Below are positions 10,217 through 23,524 of a DNA stretch of 64,000 nucleotides, in pieces. The position numbers were made by a program, and so were the translations under genes. The notes beneath the pieces were generated by a model that saw nothing but the letters and a program-made list of their open reading frames with translations, was not told where the DNA came from and searched no databases. Positions within the stretch are counted from its first letter, which is position 1. Each line of letters opens with the position of its first letter. Origin of the DNA: Amoeboaphelidium protococcarum (lineage: Eukaryota > Aphelidiomycota > Aphelidea); assembly GCA_023515745.1 (NCBI GenBank), contig JALECJ010000254.1, positions 2,046,001 through 2,110,000 on the forward strand, read 5' to 3'.

Positions 10217-11656
10217 TCATGAATGCTGCGAGGGCTCATCTGCAGTCGGAGATATCTATGTAGAAGGCGTAGACTACTCAGACAACTACTGAGGACTTTC
10301 CACAATCTTAAAAAGAGGCATATAATCGTCCTCATCCGACAGCGAAGCATTCTAATCCTGTTGCTGGCCAGCCTTTTATTCTTATGCAGAACTCTATTGC
10401 TATTCAGAACTGTCCTCTTGATGCTATTATGAGAGCTACTACTACTACTACTATTATTACTAAGAAGACGACTGGGCGAGACGCGCTTCTGAGGCTTCAC
10501 GTTCTATATGCCGTTACCGCTCCTCTTCTTCAAGCATGGACTGACGGATGGCCTCATTCAACATTAAATCTTCAATCTCGGAGGAGATGTCCAACATTCC
10601 GGGGAAGAATGTATAATTCGGGCTGGTGAGGACAATTTCGCTATCATGTGGCTGCCTACGCCGTCTATGTCGGTGCTGGTGGCGCATTCTCCGCATGGCC
10701 CTCTCGGATTCTTCAGCGGCTCTGGCAGCTAACCTCTATCGTTCCTTGATCTTGGCCACCACCTCTGGTCTGACATCATCAGACAGTACAATATAATCCT
10801 TATCGACAAATGCAGCACTCTACGATTTTGTCAGCGTCCCAGTATCATTATGTCTTTGAGTAGTCAGCGGAGATGTCAATCTAGCCTCCAATACATCAGA
10901 CTGAGAACGCATCATTTAAGCAGCTTTGGCATCAGCTCTGCTCATAGTCTTTGATGTCTTGCGTCCCTGTTCCATTGAATTTTTAAAATTATAAGTAACA
11001 CCAAACTCAAATTCAACACAATACGGACATGTGGCACTGCGACCATCTTCTGAGCGCTTAATCTGAAGAAAACACTCGGTACAAATTGGCTAATTACAGC
11101 ATCTAGTATAATTAATGTTGGCAGGATAATATAGAAAGCAAATTGGACATTCAACTGGATTTTCCAATGCTTGCATAAACTAAGAATTAATCTGCAGATG
11201 CTCCAACACATTAGAATCTGCAGTTGATATATTCATAGTATTCCTCCTAGAATTACCTAAATTTTAATTACTACCAGACTAAATATTAGCACTAATCTGA
11301 TCTGAAGCTGAAGACTATAGTCTATGAGATGAAGGCAGGCGACCAAATAAACCAAGCATAGGGCTCTTTTTACTCTTCGTCTACTGCTCATTGGCTAAAT
11401 TGATTCTATTAGTCTCAATTTGTTACTATTAATTTCTATAAAATTATCTCAATTCATCCTCATCTCCAAAGCCTTAATAAAAAGGAGCCAATTTTTTATG
11501 GATAATCAATCGTTTAACAATTCTGACATCGTAATCAATTGACTCTTGAGAGTAAAGTCCTTACGGCACCACTTGGCCACCATCGATATTGGTAATCTTA
11601 TCCAGCTCGTCATAATTACCACTATCCTAATCAAACGCTGAGGCAAATTAACCCAT
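10217..11656 (-). CDS. SIP5: SIP5-like RING-type E3 ubiquitin ligase
   Basis: Intronless, 479 residues from ATG 11656 to TGA 10217-10219. The N-terminus MGQFAS fits an N-myristoylation signal, as in yeast Sip5. The conserved block IDYDVRIVKRLIIHKKLAPFY lies near residues 40-60. The C-terminal domain has the characteristic RING-like cluster CPICFLYYP...NYTRCCNQPICTECF followed by CPYC (residues 160-215), and the closing EIEDLMLNEAIRQSM matches the Sip5 C-terminal helix. In yeast, Sip5 interacts with the Snf1 kinase and the Reg1/Glc7 phosphatase; the role here is by homology. The tail contains a poly-Gln run written entirely in TAG/TAA codons (10437-10462), another clear sign of the altered code. 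Confidence 0.92.
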
Positions 11657-11919
11657 TATATAGTGTAAATTTTATAAATGTAGCCCTGAATGATGATGAT
11701 GCTTTGGCGACAAAACAAGAAACCAGAATCTGAAAGAAAGAAGGAAAACAACGACATGATCGTCAGATGTTCCCCTTTCGGCGTGTTTCACAGATAAACT
11801 TTTTACCAAAATCCTCCCAAGTGTTGTGCATCAAACTTGTAAACTTTGCATATCAAAAGTATTCTTTAATTAAATTCAATAGAGATAATAAATTAAATGA
11901 ATGTATTCCAACAGAGAAT

Positions 11920-13081
11920 TCATTTCTCATTGACGCGTCCTTTTTAATCATCTTGTCTATCTTGCTGCTTACCGCCTTCTTCAACTTGGCTGAACAAATC
12001 ATGCAACGATCCGGGAGCCTGATTATTAAATGGCTTTAGATGTTTCTGCTTACGTTCAAATCGTCGAGCATAACGTTCCTTAGACTCAATCATACCATTA
12101 CCCATATCAAATCCAATTAGAGATTGTACACCCTCTCTCATATCACTCCAGTTCTTTCGCTTATGCGTAGGATCATGCAGATTCTTGGTGATCATCTATT
12201 AAAACTACGCATAATCCATTTACTATCGCTCCTTCTCAAGATTGGACATTTCAATAGATTTAATCTCTAAATGAAAAGGCCCAGGAAGATTGTCCGCTAG
12301 AAGTAATCCAAAACTTTAGATATTCTCCATATTCGGTGGATGTTGTCTCATGTACTCAACACCGCAATTTGTTCTATGAAAGTAATCGATAGGAAGCTAC
12401 ATTACTAGTTATTTGTGACAGTCTCACTCAATAATATAAGATTTAGATCCTAATAATAATCTTACAATAACGCGTTCCCATTCGTATGGAGTGCTAAACT
12501 TGAATTTACACATGTACAAGTCTCCAGAAAATGATCGAGTGGTCTTGAAATTGAATGAGTATGTCCGATGATCACCCTTCATATTCAGAACAATATAATT
12601 CCATTGAGAGCAATCATATGTACGTCTATCAAATAAGTGCTGACGCTTGCGCAACTACATATAGTGATGGTGATACATTTTAATGAGTATCAGGTTGAAC
12701 GGTCGAGATTCAAAATCTTACGCGTGATCGCAGGGCAACATAACCAGAGTATATAGCATCAGATGAGGGCTTCAGAGCAAGAGACAAAGTTCCATTGAAT
12801 TTCAAAGCGCCATCCTCCGAGAATCCAATCCTAGCCTGACTGTATCCACCAATATCTTAATCGCATCCATATCCCCATGATTTTACAGATTCTGGCGTAT
12901 CAAACCGGAATAGAACTTTCTCTCGATCCAATGTAGCGGCTTACTTTAAGAACAAAGCTACCTTATAAAAGCAAAATAAATTGGATATAATATAGCATAT
13001 ATAGATATGTAGTAATTTACCTTCTTTGGACACACTTTTGATGTATGCAAACGTATTTCTAACAAATGAAGTCGCGGTCAT
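11920..13081 (-). CDS. NDUFAF1: Complex I intermediate-associated protein 30 (CIA30/NDUFAF1)
   Basis: Four exons: 13021-13081, 12722-12957, 12466-12654, 11920-12396; introns of 63, 67 and 69 nt. The 69-nt intron is a multiple of three but holds an in-frame TGA at 12424. Product 320 residues. It is an assembly factor for mitochondrial respiratory complex I. The CIA30 domain runs from about residue 30 (EKVLFRFDTPESVKSWGYGCD) through GYVALRSRLRKRQHLFDRRT, YDCSQWNYIVLNMKGDHRTY and WERVILPIDYF to LADNLPGPFHLEIKSIEM. The N-terminus (MTATSFVRNTFAYIKSVSK) has no acids before the first Glu and could be a mitochondrial presequence. After the CIA30 domain there is a basic tail of about 90 residues. Its presence implies the organism keeps complex I. 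Confidence 0.88.
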
Positions 13082-13256
13082 AATTATAGCCAAAGTGTGT
13101 TTTGCTTTATATGATCAAGAATACTGTAAAATCAGCGCGAAAGGAGATCACTGAACGATTGTGCTTTTTGACTCTGTACGCGCTGAATTGCTATCAAAAC
13201 GATTTAAAAAATAGACGCACAGAATGAAGAACTGAAATATATGTTGAATACAATAC

Positions 13257-13843
13257 TCAGATTAAATCAACTTGCTTCATAAAACTTTCACACGACCGGA
13301 GGCACTGTTAAAAATTCACTTCAAAATCTGACATGTCGCCATAGTAGGGATCGACTATGATCTTTTGACCTTGCGGATCATACGATCCCAATAGCTAAAT
13401 TTTGGCTTTGCTGTTAGCAACATTAGAAGCACGCTACTTGACATTGGATAGATTAGAGTCATCCATACACAGTATATAGTCGAATCGCTGAAAGTCTTCA
13501 TCCACAAGTTGACGCGCGCGATGTTCCACTTTTACGCCATTGCTCTTACACACTTTTATAGTTCTACTGTACATTAGATGGCGTATTCACGACAATATAA
13601 AAACATTACGAAATTAATATACCTGTTATCAGGAGAAGATCCAATGTGATACGAACTAGTGCCAGCACTGTCAACTTCCACCTCAGACTGTAAGCCGTTC
13701 TTATCGATCAGGTGTTTCATGACAGCCTCCGCCATTGGGCTACAAACTATAAATTGCTCATTTCATACATTAATGCGCTATTGCTACAGTGTACTACTGT
13801 ACCTTCTACATATATTCCCTAAACACACAAACAAAATTTTCAT
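13257..13843 (-). CDS. Low-molecular-weight phosphotyrosine protein phosphatase
   Basis: Three exons: 13803-13843, 13623-13739, 13257-13563; introns of 63 nt (ends TTTGTAG) and 59 nt (ends CAGTAG). The product is 154 residues, the family length. It dephosphorylates phosphotyrosine via the Cys-x5-Arg-Ser loop, seen here as VCLGNICRSPMAE; the first intron splits the Arg/Ser junction right in this loop. DSAGTSSYHIGSSPDNRTIKV, FDYILCMDDSNL and the general-acid motif VDPYYGD are all in place, and the C-terminus ECLRSCESF-type helix (here QCLRSCESFMKQV) is intact. Start ATG 13843. Divergent to NOC3, 172 bp apart. Confidence 0.95.
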
Positions 13844-14015
13844 AATTATATTGTCTGAGTTTTGACGAGTCCAAATAGAATTCTTCTTCAGGAGGTATAA
13901 AATATCGAGATTTGAGATCGGCTCAACGAAATAAAGGTAAAATGCGCTTACTTCGAGTGGTCGTTGTATCATCAAAAAGTAGTTGGAAAATTAGTCAAAA
14001 TTCACACACAATACT

Positions 14016-16123
14016 ATGGGTAAAAGGACGCGTCAAATTACATAGGCAAAGGTATGCAATTGTATCATCAGTATTATAAAAGTATTAAATTATCAATGTA
14101 TATGTAGATCAAGCTATTGAATAAGCCATTGAAAGGGTAAGTGGTTGCTCAGTACTCTGATGAAGATGAAGGTTTGGAATTGAACAAGGAAGATTTGGAG
14201 TTTTTTCAATCAAGCCAAATCGATATGGATAGCCTCGATATGTAATCGGATGATGACTACAATGAAGAATTTAACTTTGAGGATGGCCATAAAGCGAAAT
14301 CTTTTGATAGCAAATTGCTCAATAGAGATCAAGGCTTGATGATAAAGACATCTGATGGTAAATGGATCACCAATGATCGCCGTCTAAATGACGCGAAGTA
14401 AGTCGATTCGGAGGACATTATAGGAACTGATTAAACATTTGATAGTAATGATGCTTAAATTGTTGATCAATAGAAAGGTAGTACCGATATATCGAGCGGT
14501 AGAAAGGTATTCTCTTTTGCCGATAAAAAGATCGAGATTGGCTCTACCGCGGCTTTAATATAACAGAATAACGAGGAAAACATTGGTAAATTGAAGGTAA
14601 TCCGCGCGCATTTAAAAGACGATGATAAGCGCGTAGTCAAGTTGGCAATGCTCAGTCTGTGTGCAATCTTTGCAGATATTGTGCCTTCGTATAGAGTCCG
14701 AGAGTTGACGGAGAAGGAGCGCGCTGAGAAAGTGTCGAAGGAGGTGCGCAAAGTTCGTGACTATGAAGAAGCTCTGGTCAGTAATTATAAATAATACGTG
14801 GATCAGCTGGATTAACTGGCCAGTAGAAATACATTTTCTGGTAAGGAAAACTCTGCGAAATCTAGTAGCTAAGATTATTCTATTTTGTACACTGCGGTGA
14901 AATGTCTCTGCTAGTTGGCAGTCTCCCTGTCTCATTTCAACCATAGCTCTCGCGTTATATCTGGTGTTGTGAAGCGCATGAATTTATACTTTAATGATAA
15001 GGAGCGAGCAGCCGTACATGGATACACTGTTGATGCTGTATCGTCTCTCTGCTGTGATAGTGTAAAGAAAATCATCACGAACGATGCGGATGGAAGGACT
15101 AGCCTTGAAATTGTGAAGCTAATTGCAGACTTGGTGAAAGTGAAGGGAGCAAAGATTCGACCATGCGTGCTTGAGCCTTTGCTTCTCCTTGAGCTCACCA
15201 CTGACCTCAAGTAGAATGATAGGAATGGCGGCAAGAATAATAAGAGAAAGATGGGTGCTCAGGATAAGAAGGTGCATATGTCCAAGAAGTAGAAGAAGCA
15301 GTTGAAAGTGCAGAAGGAAGTCGAGCTCGAGTTGAAGGAAGCTGATGCTGTGGTTAGTGTTGAGGAGCGCGTCAAGTACCAGGCTGAGATTTTAAAGCAT
15401 CTCTTCTCTATCTATGTTCGCGTGCTAAAATTCAACAATAATAGTCATCTGCTCCAAGTTACGCTGAAGGGACTCTCAAAATTTGCGCGTCTGATCAATG
15501 TAGAGTTCTTTCAGGAGCTGGTGATATTTTTGCGCAAAATCATCGCCAATGATGATGAACTATCGCCTCTTGATGTCATGCTGTGCGTGTAAACTGGTAT
15601 GAAGTTGCTCTGTAGCTTTCAAGCTGTCATTGTCAATGTTGAGTATAATGACTTCAAGGTTGCGGCCTACAGGGCTCTTAGATTGGCGATTCCGTACATG
15701 CAGTAGAATTAGAATTCGTATGAGTGTGAAACTGAAATCACGCAGGCTGTAGAGGAGATGATGAGCAACATGTTCCTGGGCCGGAGAACGTCGGAATTGA
15801 GTGCAAATTCAATGGCGGCCTTCATCAAGCGTATCGCTATCTTAAGCACTGCTTTGACATGGCATCAGTCGTAGCTTTCAATGATCTCGCTGATACATCG
15901 AATGCTTTTAAAATCTCCGCCGAAAGTGCTTAATATGATCCAAGAAGAGGAAGATGACGCGTCAGTGTTTCATCAATATAATGCTGAGACTGACGATGTC
16001 GATAAATGCTTTGCCTTGGAATCAAAACTGTACGAGCTAAGCTTATTGTCTAAGATTCCGAATGCTCTTATTAAAAAAGCAGTACACAACATTGGATAGT
16101 TGACATAGAACGGAATAAATTGA
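14016..16123 (+). CDS. NOC3: Nucleolar complex-associated protein 3 (NOC3)
   Basis: A 36-nt first exon (14016-14051), a 56-nt intron (14052-14107, ending ATATGTAG), and a long second exon (14108-16123); 683 residues. It acts in 60S pre-ribosome maturation and export with NOC2, and in yeast also in replication licensing. The NOC3 core block AHLKDDDKRVVKLAMLSLCAIFADIVPSYRVRELTEKE is unmistakable, followed by the ARM-like helical region (SLSHFNHSSRVI, CCDSVKKIITND) and the CBF/Noc C-terminal domain (NVEYNDFKVAAYRALRLAI, RIAILSTALTWHQ). The N-terminal 110 residues are acidic and Gln-rich. Shorter than yeast Noc3 mainly because of a short N-terminus. Many Gln positions are TAG/TAA. Confidence 0.95.
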
Positions 16124-16451
16124 AATGATACTTAATTGCTCATGTTATGATTTTCTAACTATTTTTGGTAGTGCTGAATCCAGTTCTCTTTTCATTATCT
16201 TCACTTACACTTAAACAGCCCATTGATCTCCTTGTCCCACTCACTCTTATCGATATCTGCTGCATTCTCCATTCCAACACCCCAGCTATGTAATGAAATA
16301 TTGCAACGAATCTGTTAGGCATGCATAGAACTAAATATCATGAGATTAATTCTTATTGTTCACAATTACACGTGATCTCGAAGTTTTCACAAAAGGTTGC
16401 TCAGATCAAAATCGTTTCAGATCTGGAAATCCGCGAACAAGCTAAGCCACA

Positions 16452-16661
16452 TCACACTTGTCCAGATTCATGTCGTTGGAGACGAGTTCTGTGCCTATGT
16501 ATTATCCTCCCGCTGATAGAGAATGTATGCTCTGAAGCCAGGCTTGACGGCAATATACACAAATACTATCTTGCTAGATTTGCCATCTCCTTTAATCCCG
16601 CAGTCTTCATAGTTTTCCACCAAATCAAATTGCGCTTCACATAAAACAGTAATTAAGGTTA
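16452..16661 (-). mobile_element. hAT-family transposase C-terminal dimerisation-domain relic
   Basis: An open fragment of about 69 codons bounded by TGA on both sides. It reads NLIWWKTMKTAGLKEMAN followed by LARQYLCILPSSLASEHTFS and GRIIHRHRTRL. This fits the hATC dimerisation pattern closely: WW, then LAxLARxYLxIxxSS, xSExxFSxxGRI and RxRL. The rest of the transposase is not present in any frame upstream and no terminal inverted repeats were found, so it is a fragment, interrupted by TGA where the domain would continue. The invariant Arg of SER is His here, consistent with decay. Confidence is high for ancestry and low for any activity. Confidence 0.75.
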
Positions 16662-16714
16662 TCAACGGTTATTATCAACAATTATCAAAACCATTAGCCA
16701 ACTCAAAAGATTGC

Positions 16715-16944
16715 GGCCTCGGCCAGCTAATGGCTTTCGAGCCAAGGCGCATCTGTTATAAAGACGATAATAGACTTTAAATAAATTTAAGTTAACCACT
16801 CGAATAAAGTCTATTCGCTCATGATTTCATTATTAATACTCGCGTTGCGCCTCCTCTGCTTTAAGCTAGGAGGCGCTTTGTCATCTTCATGCTAGTCGCC
16901 TACTGCGACTTTATGACAGCATCCTGGATTTGGCCGCGCGCGGC
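16715..16944. repeat. Cluster of short perfect inverted repeats and palindromes
   Basis: Within 230 bp there are: GGCC-TC-GGCC (16715-16724); TGGCT-TTCG-AGCCA (16731-16744); AATAGACTTTA paired with TAAAGTCTATT (16769-16779 and 16805-16815); GCGCCTCCT paired with AGGAGGCGC (16847-16855 and 16868-16876); AGTCGC-CTACT-GCGACT (16894-16910); and the 12-bp palindrome GCCGCGCGCGGC (16933-16944). All stems are perfect. The block is GC-rich compared with flanking sequence. It may be subterminal structure of a mobile element or a structured RNA; I cannot assign it to a known RNA family. Confidence 0.6.
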
Positions 16945-17097
16945 TGGCTGGCAGTGCTCATCTCTACACATCACACGATAAAAACACATCCGAGCCCAAT
17001 TTTCCTCCCTACTCTCTAACACCAGATCTTCTCAAGTTATCAAGGAACGTGCCAAACTGCTGATTTGAAACCAGCTTGCCATTCAGAGGTATAATAG

Positions 17098-17449
17098 TCA
17101 CCAACTCCTTATATCAATAAATCCGTCATCATCTGACATGATGCCGTGCTTTTCTTCAAAAGCATTAAGTCTGAGCAAACACGTTGGAGCAACGGATTAG
17201 AAAATTGAAAGCAACTGGCCTTTTATAAACAAATTCTCGGCCTCCAACGACGCTATTTCTTTCTTAGGAACTACAATTACGCCACTTTCAAAGCTTTCTC
17301 CTTCGGCTAATCATATAAAGTACCATAGCATACGTTAAATAACGCAAAGTAGCACTTATCTGTACATGCGGATAATTTCCAAGGCTCTTCGTTGCATCGC
17401 GCTTTTACTGGACCAACTCGATGATTTCATTGACCAAATTTCGATCCAT
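17098..17449 (-). CDS. Small two-exon gene, unknown, 100 aa
   Basis: Exon 17356-17449, intron of 49 nt (17307-17355, GTGCTA...ATTAG), exon 17098-17306, TGA end. The reading starts MDRNLVNEIIELVQQKRDAT and continues through ITEGESFESGVIVVPKKEIASLE to a helical segment and SDDDGFIDIRSW. The composition is coding-like (amphipathic helices, an EF-hand-like acidic loop at the end). The donor and acceptor are weaker than those of confident introns. A -1 frame immediately continues coding-like sequence (KELVTIIPLNGKLVSNQQF), so the gene may be frameshifted or the last intron misjudged. No family recognised. Confidence 0.35.
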
Positions 17450-17842
17450 GCGACAGCTCCGTCAGATTAATGCTGGTGAATAAGTACACTCAAAATTAAA
17501 GTATTTCACCGTGAGTTAAAGGTGATTCAACTCATGATTTTCTCTTCTAATTCGGCATCTTACCAACTGACAAACCGCCATCATCAGACACGTAAGACTT
17601 TCTATATCACAGTCATCCAGGTAAAAAGTAAAAACGTCTTGATGAGAAAGAGACGAAAATTTCATGTGGCTCGTTAAATACGCGCGTCTTTAGTTGAAAA
17701 AATGAATGGGCGCGTTGTTGATCCTCGCAGATCTTTATACATCAACTTTTTTTTATATATTTTCTCCATCTCTCTCACTTCAACAACCACTGCATTACTC
17801 TTAAATTTGTTACCACAACTTACAGAATACAAAAGAACAGAT

Positions 17843-18883
17843 ATGTCGCCGAATACTATTTGGGTCAAATTCGGAATGGGCGCACCTGTAAAGATTGCAA
17901 TATCTTCATGCATTGATGTCGCTGATGTGATTCGCGCCACCAAAGAGTAACTAGAGTTACAAGATCGCTTAGATTAGCTTTATTTCTTAGTACAAGAGGG
18001 CCACAAATGGAAATTGTAAAGACCTGGCATGGCTCTTATTAATTTGTGTCAGAAATATCCTCAAGCTGGATAATCAGATTCAAATTGCATCATGATTAGG
18101 AAAATCACAGCCGCTTCAAATCACAGAGAAGAACATTATGATTTTTACGGTGATACCTTTGACCGCGAATTAGAGTAGGAGCGCGATGATAAAGATTTAT
18201 TGATTGAATCCTGGAATTATGCTGTAGAAGTAGCTTCAAAATTTCTGTATGGGATTCTTGGAGTCTTTCGCCGTGTCACAGCCGATCTACATTGGTCCAC
18301 TATTGCATATGTGGTTGTACATCTTGATGACTTGAGGAAATTCAATATATATTCTTAAACGGGACTCTGCATTGCGCTGCTATTTAGTCTTCATTGTTGG
18401 CTTGACTCAAAGTCAGCAGAATTTGCGCTTAGGCACTTCACCTCTTCGCAAAGTAACATGGAACGCGGTAGGTACATGACTCTCCTCACATCAACGTTTG
18501 CGCACGTTGATTTTAATCACTTGATATGCAACGTGATATCTCTAGTATTATTGGGGCCTGATTTTGATAAGCTTTTTAAAGTTGAAGGCTACGTTTTATT
18601 TGTGGTTTTAAGTGGCATTTTCTCCAGCTGGGTTAGCGTGAAGACACACGGCAAACCGTCCATGGGGTTTAGCGGTGTCTTATGCGCTATGGAAGGATTT
18701 CTACTCATGGCGCACCGTGAAGACGTTCGCCATATATTTACAAACTACATCATTTATTGTATCGCTCGCTGGGATGACCAAATCGATCATGTCGCGCATT
18801 GTGCAGGTTTCGCATTTGGAGTGGGTTGGTTTAAACTGTTGTAGAAAAGCTTGAGTAGACGAAAATACATTCGTGGATACTGA
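17843..18883 (+). CDS. Rhomboid-family intramembrane protease with N-terminal beta-grasp-like domain
   Basis: 346 residues, intronless. The C-terminal half is a rhomboid: a first-loop STFAHVDFNHLICNVISL block (His and Asn at the HxxxN positions), GFSG at the catalytic Ser (about residue 276), and a last helix DHVAHCAGFAFG containing the catalytic His. It is expected to cleave within membranes. The first about 90 residues (TIWVKFGMGAPVKIAISSCI, DVADVIRATKEQLELQD, and GHKWKLQRPG) alternate strands and a helix like a ubiquitin-like/Crinkler-N-type beta-grasp domain; this is inference from pattern. Start at ATG 17843; the frame is open further up to 17702 with a hydrophobic stretch, so a longer N-terminus is possible. 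Confidence 0.8.
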
Positions 18884-19181
18884 ACAAAATGTCGTATGAT
18901 TGTTGACTTATGATCAATGAATTGAAAAAGTTAATGTGTTTGATTGGCAGTTTCAAATTACTAATTTTCCCTTTTAGTCAAGACGGACCTACAGTATGTA
19001 GATCAAATGCTCTCTGATGGGCGACTTTGATCACCCGAAGCGCAAGTTCAAGCTTTTACATTTTCTTCTGGCCGTACCTAGACTCGCTTATCTTCTTTAG
19101 CTTTCACACCTCTCTGAGCATCTTAGTGAAATCTACAACCAAATAGATTTAAAGATTTTCCGTTTATTATAGAGACACGCA

Positions 19182-22076
<2,895 letters not shown>

Positions 22077-22156
22077 TCATCACAAGATGACATTAACATA
22101 GTAAGTATAAAGTGATAACATTTTTAAAGTTGCATTATATTTTCAAGAGTATTTTC

Positions 22157-23158
22157 TCACTGTCTAAAAACTTCGTCTACAATGTCCATCTCAGTCTTTG
22201 GAATATGAGCCTCAGACGCCTTGAGAGCCTTGTGCTGATTAGCTTTCATTCTCTGCACGTACTTCTAACTACCGGCAGCCTTCTGCATAGATCTGATTGT
22301 GTTAGGTGACACGTAGTCAGGATTCTCATACATCACCTGCCCACTGAAGCTACCATCGAACACCTTGATAGGATTCAACACAAATCGAGGTCCAATCTCT
22401 ACCAACGATGGTGGATCCTTCTTCTCTTTAGCAGAGTTGGCACTAACAGCTGCAGGCACAATCTAAAAATTACGGAACCAGACGCGTCCATCAACAATAC
22501 TAAATGTAAACACATGGTCATGGAATGGCTTACTCTTCCTATGGCCACGAGGAGTACCGAAATTGTGAATTAGGAGCTATTTAATCACAGATAGGTGAGC
22601 ACATTCATCAAATTGGGCATCAAACGACAGAAGCGGACGCGATCCTTTAAGACAGTTTCCAGTCATCTTCAACTCATCCATCGTGTGCAGATTCTAAACT
22701 AGAAATTTGCATGATGGTCCATTAGGCGTCTTACTGAGCCACATGTACAAATCTTGTCCTTTGCGAGTCTCAAGATAGAGTGTATTGTTGCAATTATTCA
22801 ACTCTGCCAGCTCATTCAACATCTTAATATCACCCTTCGCGTCAAATTTGGAATCCTTCTTTGCATGCGGCAATAGAGCCTCCAAATCCTTCAGAAAATG
22901 CCTCTATCTCTGATTGATACCGCGGGAAGATAATAGCATGACGCGTTATTTATTCTTAAAAAATGTACTTGCTGTTGCTGCTTACTATGCATCGTCACCA
23001 TCCGCCAATGATTTCTTTTTATCCGATTTTCTCACTGAGGTGGTAGTAGACTAGCCACCGGTTGCCAAGAGTGCCTTCTTACCAGTCAGCACAACTTCCT
23101 CTGAGGCATCAGAAAACTCGCTCTCATCAAACTCGTCACTATACTACGCCGGATCCAT
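22157..23158 (-). CDS. BRX1: Ribosome biogenesis protein BRX1 (Brix domain)
   Basis: 333 residues, intronless, from ATG 23158 to TGA 22157-22159. BRX1 assembles the 60S pre-ribosome. After an acidic N-terminus, the Brix domain begins at VMLLSSRGINQRQRHFLKDL, continues with LPHAKKDSKFD, NNCNNTLYLETRKGQDLYMW, GPSCKFLV and CLKGSRPLLSFDAQFDE, and ends with EIGPRFVLNPIKVFDGSFSG and YENPDYVSPNTIRSMQK, all diagnostic of BRX1 rather than IMP4, RPF1 or SSF1. The C-terminal tail is short. Convergent with AlaRS, with an 80-bp gap; divergent to TOP1. Confidence 0.96.
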
Positions 23159-23524
23159 TATTAAGTCTATCTTTACCTTTAGATTAAATCAATCGATCAA
23201 TGAGATATTTCTTTAAGTCTATAGGTGAAAAGTAATGAAAGCTGTGATATTTTCCACTTTTTCACTTCTCTTCGCGCGTTTCTTCTACAGACGTTGAATT
23301 GAATTGTCTGTCCTCTTTGCCTTCGTCGCGTCGATGAAGCATCCTGTTCTGTTCTGTTCTCTCTCTTCGCCACGCTAAGATCTTTTCGAAACGATCGCCG
23401 CTCGTCTTTCTCTCTTCCCGTTTCGGCTAACGTTTCTCTTTATAAACTGTTTCTTTGTATCTTATCATATCATTTCCTTGTTTAACTTGAGCCAGATAGA
23501 CATATATCGTTGGATAATAATAGT
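23159..23524. promoter_or_regulatory. Divergent promoter region BRX1/TOP1
   Basis: 366 bp between two divergent starts. It is pyrimidine-rich on the plus strand (TTCTCTTCGCGCGTTTCTTC around 23267, tandem TGTTC units at 23345-23362) and contains CpG-rich hexamers such as TCGCGTCGATG. These resemble E2F/MBF-type boxes but no site is exact ACGCGT. Confidence 0.35.

Larger units (their letters stand above)
16124..17842. other. Gene-poor island (1.7 kb)
   Basis: The longest stretch without a conserved gene. It holds a hAT transposase relic, a cluster of palindromes, and a small two-exon open frame, each listed separately. Further short open pieces on the minus strand look coding-like but could not be joined: one at about 16238-16330 (QIRCNISLHSWGVGMENAAD...EINGLFKCK then TGA), and one at 17560-17665 (MKFSSLSHQDVFTFYLDDCD, faintly F-box-like, followed by a plausible GTAAGA donor). 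I read this as a mix of decayed mobile DNA and possibly one unresolved intron-rich gene. Confidence 0.5.

Noticed and set aside
16470-16660. Alternative minus-strand frame (ENYEDCGIKGDGKSSKIVFV...) over the hAT relic
   Set aside because: It looks coding-like but has no family match, whereas the overlapping frame fits the hAT dimerisation pattern at many fixed positions.
17702-17842. N-terminal extension of the rhomboid with a hydrophobic segment
   Set aside because: Open but unsupported; the ATG at 17843 directly precedes the ordered domain, so the upstream stretch is more likely leader sequence.
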